Source: RGIG2707 sp045600065 (GTDB taxonomy: Bacteria > Bacillota > Clostridia > Peptostreptococcales > Anaerovoracaceae). Taken from it: a DNA stretch of 19,993 nt. Under the pieces are notes generated by a model. That model was not told the DNA's origin. It worked only from the letters and a program-made list of their open reading frames with translations, and did not search any database. This document shows, one piece after another, positions 14,927 to 19,993 of this stretch. Both the position numbers and the translations under genes were made by a program. Within the stretch, counting starts at the first letter, position 1, and the number at the start of each line of letters is the position of its first letter. The stretch covers positions 1 through 19,993 of the forward strand of contig JAZRXE010000100.1 of the NCBI GenBank assembly GCA_045600065.1, written 5' to 3'.

Positions 14927-16123
14927 ATGAAGGTATTAGTAGTAAACTGCGGAAGCTCTTCACTGAAATATCAGGTTCTGGAAATGGACGATCAGAGCCT
15001 GCTGTGCAAGGGCCTTGTAGAAAGAATCGGCATCGAAGGATCTATCCTGACCCACACCAAGATCGGCCAGGACAAGTTCATCGTTCAGCAGCCCATGAAG
15101 GATCACTCTGATGCTATCAGCCTGGTTCTGGAAGCTCTGGTAGATCCCGATCACGGCGTTCTGGCAAGCATGGACGAGCTGGGTGCCGTAGGACACAGAG
15201 TACTGCACGGCGGCGAAAAGTTCACTGCAAGCTGCATAGTTGACGAGGCCTGCAAGCAGGCCATCAGAGACTGCATCCCCCTGGGACCCCTGCACAACCC
15301 CGCAAACCTGATGGGAATCGAAGCCTGCGAAAAGCTGATGCCCGGTACTCCCCAGGTAGCTGTATTCGATACTTCCTTCGGTATGGGAATGCCTGCAGCC
15401 AACTACATTTATCCTCTGCCCTATGAATATTACGAAAAGTATTCCGTAAGAAGATACGGCTTCCACGGAACCTCTCACAGATTCATCGGCGAAAGAGTTG
15501 CCGAGTTCCTGGGAAAGAAGCCCGAAGAGCTCAAGATCATCAACTGCCACCTGGGCAACGGTTCCTCCGTTTCCGCCATCAAGAACGGCAAGTGCTGGGA
15601 TACCTCCATGGGCCTGACACCGCTGGAAGGCCTTGAAATGGGCACCCGCTGCGGCGACATCGACCCCGCCATCGTTCCCTTCATCGCCGAGAAGGAAGGC
15701 CTGAGCCTTAAGGAAATGGACACCATCATGAACAAGAAGTCCGGCTTCCTTGGAGTTTCCGGTGTTTCCGCAGACTGCAGAGACGTTGAGGAAGCAGCCA
15801 ACGCAGGCAACGAAAGAGCAAAGCTGGCTCTGGACATCTTTTATCACAGAGTAAAGCATTATATCGGAGCTTATGCAGCCGAAATGAACGGCGTGGATGC
15901 CCTGGTATTCACCGCAGGCATTGGCGAGAACAGCTACACCACCAGAGCTGCCATCTGCGCAGATATGGAATGGCTGGGAATCAAGCTGGATCCTGAAAAG
16001 AACAAGGTCCGCGGCAAGGAGACCATCATCTCCGCAGACGATTCCAGAGTAAAGGTTATCCTGATGCCCACCAACGAAGAGCTTATGATCGCTCTGGATA
16101 CCCTGAGACTGGTTTCAAAATAG
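14927..16123 (+). CDS. ackA: Acetate kinase
   Basis: A 398-aa enzyme of the ASKHA superfamily that transfers phosphate between acetyl phosphate and ADP, giving ATP and acetate at the end of fermentation. All residues known to be important in the Methanosarcina enzyme occur at identical numbers: Asn7, Arg91, Asp148, His180, Arg241 and Glu384. Signatures VNCGSSSLKYQ (6-16), HLGNGSSV and FTAGIGENS are intact. AAAGGAG precedes ATG 14927. Codon use is strongly biased (ATC, AAG, GGC, CTG), which indicates high expression. No pta gene is in the window. A DUF177 gene usually found between ackA and rpmF in related bacteria is missing. Confidence 0.98.
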   Translation: MKVLVVNCGSSSLKYQVLEMDDQSLLCKGLVERIGIEGSILTHTKIGQDKFIVQQPMKDHSDAISLVLEALVDPDHGVLASMDELGAVGHRVLHGGEKFTASCIVDEACKQAIRDCIPLGPLHNPANLMGIEACEKLMPGTPQVAVFDTSFGMGMPAANYIYPLPYEYYEKYSVRRYGFHGTSHRFIGERVAEFLGKKPEELKIINCHLGNGSSVSAIKNGKCWDTSMGLTPLEGLEMGTRCGDIDPAIVPFIAEKEGLSLKEMDTIMNKKSGFLGVSGVSADCRDVEEAANAGNERAKLALDIFYHRVKHYIGAYAAEMNGVDALVFTAGIGENSYTTRAAICADMEWLGIKLDPEKNKVRGKETIISADDSRVKVILMPTNEELMIALDTLRLVSK

Positions 16124-16125
16124 TC

Positions 16126-16154
16126 TTGACAATTCAAGACTGCTTAACTATACT
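16126..16154 (+). promoter_or_regulatory. rpmF promoter (near consensus)
   Basis: TTGACA (16126-16131), a 17-nt spacer and TATACT (16149-16154), starting 2 nt after the ackA stop. It gives rpmF its own strong start independent of ackA. Confidence 0.85.
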
Positions 16155-16189
16155 GTAATAGTTATTTTTGAGAAAAAGGAGGTGTAGAC

Positions 16190-16372
16190 ATGGCAGTTCC
16201 AAAGAGAAGAACATCCTCAGCTAAGACAAAGAGCAGAAAAGCAGCTAATATGAAGAAAACAGCTCCTGCTGTCTCCATTTGTCCTCAGTGTCATGAACCT
16301 AAGCTCCCTCACAGAGTTTGCCCCACTTGTGGTTATTACGACGGTCAGGCAATCGTACTTGCAGAGGAATAG
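16190..16372 (+). CDS. rpmF: 50S ribosomal protein L32
   Basis: A 60-aa basic large-subunit protein of standard length. It opens MAVPKRRTSSAKTKSRKA, typical of L32, and carries a zinc ribbon with CPQC (31-34) and CPTC (44-47), the C+ form. AGGAGGTG precedes the ATG at 16190. It is flanked by its own promoter and a strong terminator. Confidence 0.97.
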   Translation: MAVPKRRTSSAKTKSRKAANMKKTAPAVSICPQCHEPKLPHRVCPTCGYYDGQAIVLAEE

Positions 16373-16406
16373 CTTAACAGCATAGACTTTGACTTTAGCT
16401 AAAGGT

Positions 16407-16437
16407 AAAAAGCGGCCCGTGCGCAAGGGCCGCTTTT
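16407..16437 (+). terminator. Intrinsic terminator of rpmF
   Basis: AAAAGCGGCCC pairs with GGGCCGCTTTT around a 9-nt loop. The A and T flanks are symmetric, so it can stop transcription in both directions. Confidence 0.92.
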
Positions 16438-16452
16438 CTCGTACCCGCAATA

Positions 16453-16481
16453 TTGTCCGCCCGGCATAGCCGTGCTATAAT
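16453..16481 (+). promoter_or_regulatory. Nitroreductase gene promoter
   Basis: TTGTCC (16453-16458), a 17-nt spacer and consensus TATAAT (16476-16481), about 80 nt before the chosen start codon. Confidence 0.7.
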
Positions 16482-16562
16482 GTTAAATAGTGTAAACCGT
16501 GAACATGGACCGGAGCAAACTTTATCCGTCCAATGGATCAACTGTCCAGAAGGGAGATATTT

Positions 16563-17102
16563 ATGGAACTTTGCGAAGCTATACAAAAGCGCAGAAGCAT
16601 CAGAAAATACACAGATGAGCCTGTTTCCGAGGCTGATCTTGACGCCATACTCAGAGCGGGTCTTGTGACCCCCAGCAGCAAGGGACTCTGGCCCATAGAA
16701 TTTGTTGTGGTCAGAGATAAAGAGAATGTAATAAAAACTGCTCAGGGCAGGCAGGGCAGCAGTGTTACCGCAGCCGCGGCTGACACCGTCATAGTGGTGA
16801 TAGGCGACAGCGAGAAGGCCGATGCCTGGATAGAGGACGGCGCGCTTGCCATGGGCCAGATGATGCTCAGGGCCACTGAGCTTGGCCTTGGCTGCGTGTG
16901 GATTCACTGCAGAAACAGATTCTCGGAAATCGTTGAGGACGGCGAAAGACTCAGCTCCGAGGCTTATCTCAAGCGGCATCTGGGCATACCCGAAAAGTAC
17001 TCAGTGCTTTGCATGATGGCTCTGGGGCATCCTGCACAGGAGCTTCCGGGCAGATCCTTAGATGATGCCGACATGGCAAAGATACATAGAGAAAGATTCT
17101 AA
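16563..17102 (+). CDS. Nitroreductase family FMN-dependent oxidoreductase
   Basis: A 179-aa flavoprotein that would use NAD(P)H to reduce nitro compounds, quinones or similar acceptors; the physiological substrate is unknown. The N-terminal RRSIRKY (10-16) is the FMN-phosphate-binding signature. PSSKGLWP and the DGALAMGQMMLRATELGLGC helix are also family features. The start is placed at 16563 because AGGGAG (16551-16556) precedes it and the product then begins MELCEAIQKRRS like other members; the in-frame ATG at 16533 has no site. It is a single-gene unit between its own promoter and a terminator. Confidence 0.92.
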   Translation: MELCEAIQKRRSIRKYTDEPVSEADLDAILRAGLVTPSSKGLWPIEFVVVRDKENVIKTAQGRQGSSVTAAAADTVIVVIGDSEKADAWIEDGALAMGQMMLRATELGLGCVWIHCRNRFSEIVEDGERLSSEAYLKRHLGIPEKYSVLCMMALGHPAQELPGRSLDDADMAKIHRERF

Positions 17103-17115
17103 GCAATAAAGGCTG

Positions 17116-17147
17116 CAAGGCCGCTCCGCTTCGGGCGGTCTTGTTTT
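17116..17147 (+). terminator. Intrinsic terminator of the nitroreductase gene
   Basis: CAAGGCCGCTCC pairs with GGGCGGTCTTG through two G-U pairs and is followed by TTTTG. Confidence 0.75.
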
Positions 17148-17177
17148 GCGTTGAAGCACAGCAGCTGCAAGCGCATT

Positions 17178-17202
17178 AAAAAACGGACCCTTGCGGATCC
17201 GT
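17178..17202 (-). terminator. Intrinsic terminator downstream of tRNA-Val
   Basis: On the minus strand ACGGATCC pairs with GGGTCCGT (one mismatch) around a short CGCAA-type loop, followed by six T, shortly after the tRNA 3' CCA. Confidence 0.8.
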
Positions 17203-17205
17203 ATA

Positions 17206-17282
17206 TGGTGGGCTGTACTGGACTCGAACCAACGACCTCCTGCATGTGACGCAGGCGCTCTAACCAGCTGAGCTAACAGCCC
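17206..17282 (-). tRNA. tRNA-Val (anticodon CAC)
   Basis: A 77-nt cloverleaf on the minus strand. Acceptor arms GGGCTGT and ACAGCCC pair perfectly. The D stem is GCTC/GAGC, the anticodon stem CCTGC/GCAGG with loop GTCACAT, so U33 is followed by anticodon CAC for GUG codons. The T arm is GTTGG-TTCGAGT-CCAGT with two G-U pairs. Discriminator A and a genome-encoded CCA end it. The anticodon loop has G32 and U38 rather than the more usual pyrimidine-purine pair. It stands alone with its own promoter and terminator. Confidence 0.95.
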
Positions 17283-17301
17283 GCAACTTAAGTGCCTGAT
17301 T

Positions 17302-17330
17302 ATTGTAATATATTAGGTTTCAAATATCAA
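17302..17330 (-). promoter_or_regulatory. tRNA-Val promoter
   Basis: On the minus strand: TTGATA (17330-17325), a 17-nt spacer and TACAAT (17307-17302), 19 nt upstream of the mature tRNA 5' end. Confidence 0.75.
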
Positions 17331-17403
17331 GCATATTGTCGAAATTTCTTCGTTTTAATCTTTCAGAAGGGCTGAATTTGAGAGTTTTCACGGCCTGTTT
17401 TGA

Positions 17404-17432
17404 TTGATATGCAAAGGTTGTAGTGTTATAAT
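17404..17432 (+). promoter_or_regulatory. Promoter of the membrane/SLH gene set
   Basis: TTGATA (17404-17409), a 17-nt spacer and consensus TATAAT (17427-17432), just before the AGGAGG site at 17450-17455. It is divergent from the tRNA promoter. The 357-nt stretch 17103-17459 without a protein gene is fully occupied by a terminator, the tRNA unit and these two promoters. Confidence 0.8.
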
Positions 17433-17459
17433 CTCTATGCTTATCAAAAGGAGGTAATT

Positions 17460-17993
17460 ATGACAACGACAGCAATTATTCTGACATGCGTCAAGGTATG
17501 TCTGTGCCGTGTGCTTGATGTAAGCCTGGGCACCATCAGAACCATGCTCACCGTAAAGGGAAAGGCCTATACAGCCGCAGCGGTGGGCTTTGTGGAGATT
17601 TTCGTCTGGTTCACAGTGGCAAGGGATGCCCTGAATTCTGACGCGCCGGCGATCGCAGTAGGTATAGCCTATGCAGGGGGATTTGCACTGGGCACCTTTG
17701 TGGGCGGAATGCTTTCTTCCAAATTCATCAAGGGCCATGTGCTGGTCCAGGCTGTAACAAGCAAGAGAGACGAGGCCATGATAAAGACTATCAGAGACTC
17801 CGGCTTTGGTATCACCGTTCTGGAAGTCAACGGCTCCGATTATTCCGGAGAAAAGTACATGATACTTGCCGATATGGACAAGAATCTGCTTTCTTCCTAC
17901 GAGGCTATGCTCCATAAGCTTGATGAAGACGTATTTATTGTGGTGTCCGAAACCAAGAGCTACCAGGGCGGTTATCAGTCCGGTGTAAAATAA
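17460..17993 (+). CDS. UPF0316 / DUF2179-DUF5698 membrane protein
   Basis: A 177-aa protein of the UPF0316 family (B. subtilis YebE-like). The N-terminal ~90 residues form about three transmembrane segments (DUF5698 part: VCLCRVLDVSLGTIRTMLTVKG is the recognisable signature). The C-terminal soluble part (about 95-170, VQAVTSKRDEAMIKTIRDSG) is the DUF2179 domain, which is often fused to transporters and has no settled function. ATG 17460 follows AGGAGG. It is the first gene of a tight run whose next ATG lies 3 nt after its stop. Confidence 0.88.
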   Translation: MTTTAIILTCVKVCLCRVLDVSLGTIRTMLTVKGKAYTAAAVGFVEIFVWFTVARDALNSDAPAIAVGIAYAGGFALGTFVGGMLSSKFIKGHVLVQAVTSKRDEAMIKTIRDSGFGITVLEVNGSDYSGEKYMILADMDKNLLSSYEAMLHKLDEDVFIVVSETKSYQGGYQSGVK

Positions 17994-17996
17994 TAA

Positions 17997-18272
17997 ATGG
18001 AAAACGATTACACTCAGAACTTCACAGAAAAACACAGCCTGAGCACAGGACAGAAGATAATTCTCTGGCTGCTCGGCCTTTTGCTTGCCGCATCCGTAGG
18101 TCTTTGGGGGGCCTTGAAGATTGCCTTCTGCGGCCCCTCGCCAATGTACGCCCAGCGTCTGGGAGACAGCTGGAAGGGCACAAGATATCAGCGTGTAGCG
18201 GAATATTTCGGCTGGACAGATCAGACTGAGATCACCGGAGAGGATATTGCGGAGGGTGAAAATGACATTTAA
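17997..18272 (+). CDS. Small single-pass membrane protein, unrecognised
   Basis: A 91-aa protein with one clear hydrophobic segment at about 20-44 (IILWLLGLLLAASVGLW...) preceded by a short polar N-terminus, and followed by about 45 polar residues ending in an acidic tail (EDIAEGENDI). I do not recognise it. There is no clear ribosome site; the ATG is 3 nt after the preceding stop, so translation is probably coupled. It overlaps the next gene by 11 nt. Together these support it as a real gene of the operon despite its size. Confidence 0.75.
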   Translation: MENDYTQNFTEKHSLSTGQKIILWLLGLLLAASVGLWGALKIAFCGPSPMYAQRLGDSWKGTRYQRVAEYFGWTDQTEITGEDIAEGENDI

Positions 18273-19359
18273 CAGCGATACCCTCAAAAGGCTGCGCAAC
18301 GGTCTCATATTGCTGATAATAGGCACTGTGCTTTTTATATGGGCCGACATATGGACAGATCTGAGAAACTACGATTTGTACACACCCGATGTTTTAGTAT
18401 CGGGCTTTTGCGATGAATTAAGGCAGCAAAGCAGCAAGGGCAGCTGCGAGAAGCTGCTTCGTGAATACGGATACTACAATTCGCATATACCCATCTCCGA
18501 CAGCGGAAAGTATCTTGCCGAGGCAGCGGCGGATAAGGACATCAGCTATGTTTCATCAGAGCAGGAGGATGGCGTCTATATCATAAGTGTCGATGAGACC
18601 GAGCTTATAAGAATAGTCGTAAACAAGACCGGAGAAGCGGGTTTACTTAACCTTCCCGAATACGGCGTAACTTCCGTAAACGGATTGGTAACGGCAGATT
18701 ATGTTGTCAGCCATCCCGATCAGGTCTACGTGGGCGGAGCAGCTCTTACCAGTATGTCCCCCCTGCAGACCGGATATATACTGGACGATTTTACCGAGCT
18801 CCACAGGACCCTGCCGGATATAAAGGTTCCCGATCATTATGTCTACAGATTCGTAAATCTGTTCAAGGCTCTGCCTGTTACGGGCACCGGCTCGGAAATG
18901 AAGATAAAGGAGCTTTCAGAGGGCAGGATATATGTGATGGATAATATGGTCAATGCCGACGAAGCAATCACCGAGACAGCTGAAAGCTTCAACCGGGATT
19001 ACCTCTATTTTCTTTCCGGTGACATACAATGGGACAGCTTCAAGGGTGATGTTTTAAGCACCGCTCCGCTGTTTTCACGCATTCAGCCCAGAGAAGGAGA
19101 GCTGTTTGCCAGACAGGTAAGCAGCTATGTCAAGGACTTCAAGATCACCGAATGCTGCAAATGGACAAACAGGATCATGAGCCTGGAGGCCGAATGCACC
19201 TATGTGATACAGTCACCTGACGGTGATATCAGCTTTCCTGTAGACAATATATACTATATTTATTACTGCGATGACAGCAGATGGCGTCTTTGCGAGCTCA
19301 AGGAGCTTTCTGCCGTGCCTGTGATAAATCCTGCCGAGGAGGATGGATCAGATGATTAA
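18262..19359 (+). CDS. Membrane-anchored extracytoplasmic protein, unrecognised
   Basis: A 365-aa protein with an N-terminal anchor at about 13-30 (NGLILLIIGTVLFIWADI) after a short basic start, so the remaining ~330 residues are probably outside the membrane. No family or catalytic motif is recognised; the rest has mixed alpha/beta character with many Asp, Tyr and Val residues. The start is at 18262, not the in-frame TTG at 18247, because GGAGGG (18250-18255) is correctly placed for it. The start overlaps the 91-aa gene and the end overlaps the SLH gene by 8 nt, suggesting coordinated production of a small envelope-associated set. Confidence 0.82.
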   Translation: MTFNSDTLKRLRNGLILLIIGTVLFIWADIWTDLRNYDLYTPDVLVSGFCDELRQQSSKGSCEKLLREYGYYNSHIPISDSGKYLAEAAADKDISYVSSEQEDGVYIISVDETELIRIVVNKTGEAGLLNLPEYGVTSVNGLVTADYVVSHPDQVYVGGAALTSMSPLQTGYILDDFTELHRTLPDIKVPDHYVYRFVNLFKALPVTGTGSEMKIKELSEGRIYVMDNMVNADEAITETAESFNRDYLYFLSGDIQWDSFKGDVLSTAPLFSRIQPREGELFARQVSSYVKDFKITECCKWTNRIMSLEAECTYVIQSPDGDISFPVDNIYYIYYCDDSRWRLCELKELSAVPVINPAEEDGSDD

Positions 19360-19981
19360 AAGATTCTCTGCCTGCTTATTATCAGTTCTATTGACGTTTG
19401 CCGCTGTTACCGCAGCCTATGCAGACAATGACGCGGCAGGCTTTGCGGATGTTCCCGCGGATGCCTGGTATTTCAGCGATGTGGAAAGCATATGCCTCAG
19501 CGGAATAATGGAGGGTGACGGAGACTTCTTTTATCCCGGCAAGATCTTGAACAGGGCAATGCTTGTGACAGTGCTTATGAGACTTGATGAAAGCGCAGAA
19601 AAATCAGATGAAATGCCCTTTAACGATGTTCCCGCTGATGCCTGGTATTACGATGCTGTAAGCTATGCTGCAGCCAGGGGAATAAGCGAGGGCTACGGAG
19701 ACGGAAGCTTCAGGCCTCTTAAGTCTGTAAGCAGAGAGGAATTTGCGGTAATGCTCTACAATCTTCAGCTTGCAGGCGGACTTGAGCACTGCCCGGCGGC
19801 GGAATCTCAGGGCTTTGAGGACAGCGACCTGATCAGCTCCTGGGCCCGCGATGCCATGGACTGGGCAGTAAGCTCCGGTGTTCTGAGAGGTTCAGGAAGC
19901 CTTCTGAAGCCCTTAAATGCTCTGACAAGAGCTGAGGCTGCCGCAGCTCTCAACAGGCTTACGAAATTAAGTCTGGATTAA
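19352..19981 (+). CDS. Secreted protein consisting of three SLH domains
   Basis: A 209-aa exported protein. A Sec signal peptide (basic MIKR, hydrophobic core, AYA cleavage site after about residue 24) is followed by three S-layer homology domains at about 30-80, 90-140 and 154-205, carrying FADVPADAWY, FNDVPADAWY and the degenerate FEDSDLISSWA starts. SLH triplets bind pyruvylated secondary cell-wall polymers. No further domain is attached, so the protein is essentially a wall-binding module. The start is ATG 19352, 9 nt after GGAGG (19338-19342); the ATG at 19343 touches that site and is too close. It ends 12 nt before the window edge; no terminator is visible within the window. Confidence 0.92.
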   Translation: MIKRFSACLLSVLLTFAAVTAAYADNDAAGFADVPADAWYFSDVESICLSGIMEGDGDFFYPGKILNRAMLVTVLMRLDESAEKSDEMPFNDVPADAWYYDAVSYAAARGISEGYGDGSFRPLKSVSREEFAVMLYNLQLAGGLEHCPAAESQGFEDSDLISSWARDAMDWAVSSGVLRGSGSLLKPLNALTRAEAAAALNRLTKLSLD

Positions 19982-19993
19982 TATAAAATAGCT

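Noticed and set aside
17206..17282. tRNA gene as a phage or island attachment site
   Set aside because: No integrase, direct repeat of the tRNA 3' end or foreign-looking genes are seen on either side within the window.
17388..18350. 320-codon minus-strand open frame across the UPF0316 and 91-aa genes
   Set aside because: It crosses the plus-strand promoter and two coupled genes, and the translation is unlike a natural protein. The plus-strand genes have proper signals.

Overview
This is a chromosomal housekeeping stretch of an anaerobic Gram-positive bacterium, most likely a Clostridia member (Peptostreptococcales/Anaerovoracaceae-like; the rank is inference). Base composition is near 50% GC. 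Ribosome sites are strong AGGAGG types, and sigma-A-like promoters have near-consensus -35/-10 boxes with 17-nt spacing. The gene set (asp23-recG-rsmD-coaD, tmcAL, ackA-rpmF, SLH surface protein, ferredoxin-type aldo/keto reductase) is typical of Firmicutes. No mobile element, CRISPR array, phage gene or rRNA was seen.

Layout. 1-546 is the 3' end of a probable exported or surface protein gene. 642-1664 is an aldo/keto reductase with a C-terminal 2x[4Fe-4S] domain. 1705-1810 is a run of hairpins ending in a bidirectional terminator. 1857-2676 (minus) is an unrecognised gene broken by a frameshift, and 2781-2972 (minus) is rpmB. Divergent from rpmB, 3238-5728 carries asp23 and recG with overlapping ends. 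From a promoter near 5780, a probable operon runs to a terminator at 10771-10799: fchA, folD, 5-formyl-THF cyclo-ligase, rsmD, coaD, a coiled-coil gene and tmcAL. Two tandem, overlapping S9 serine peptidase genes follow (10906-14839), then ackA, rpmF and a nitroreductase, each with its own promoter. A tRNA-Val(CAC) lies on the minus strand at 17206-17282. The window ends in a four-gene overlapping or closely packed set (17460-19981): a UPF0316/DUF2179 membrane protein, two unrecognised single-pass membrane proteins, and a small secreted protein made only of three SLH domains.

How the genes fit together. fchA, folD and the cyclo-ligase form a one-carbon folate module inserted in the recG-rsmD-coaD neighbourhood. 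The FolD protein lacks the lysine and glutamine needed for cyclohydrolase activity, while the adjacent FchA belongs to a family that can act on methenyl/formimino-THF. The pair therefore looks like a split dehydrogenase plus cyclohydrolase. This is the most interesting biochemical signal in the window. Other notable points are the frameshifted gene, the tandem S9 pair lying between tmcAL and ackA, loss of expected neighbours (DAK kinase gene between asp23 and recG; DUF177 gene between ackA and rpmF), and operator-like palindromes in the rpmB/asp23 divergent promoter region.
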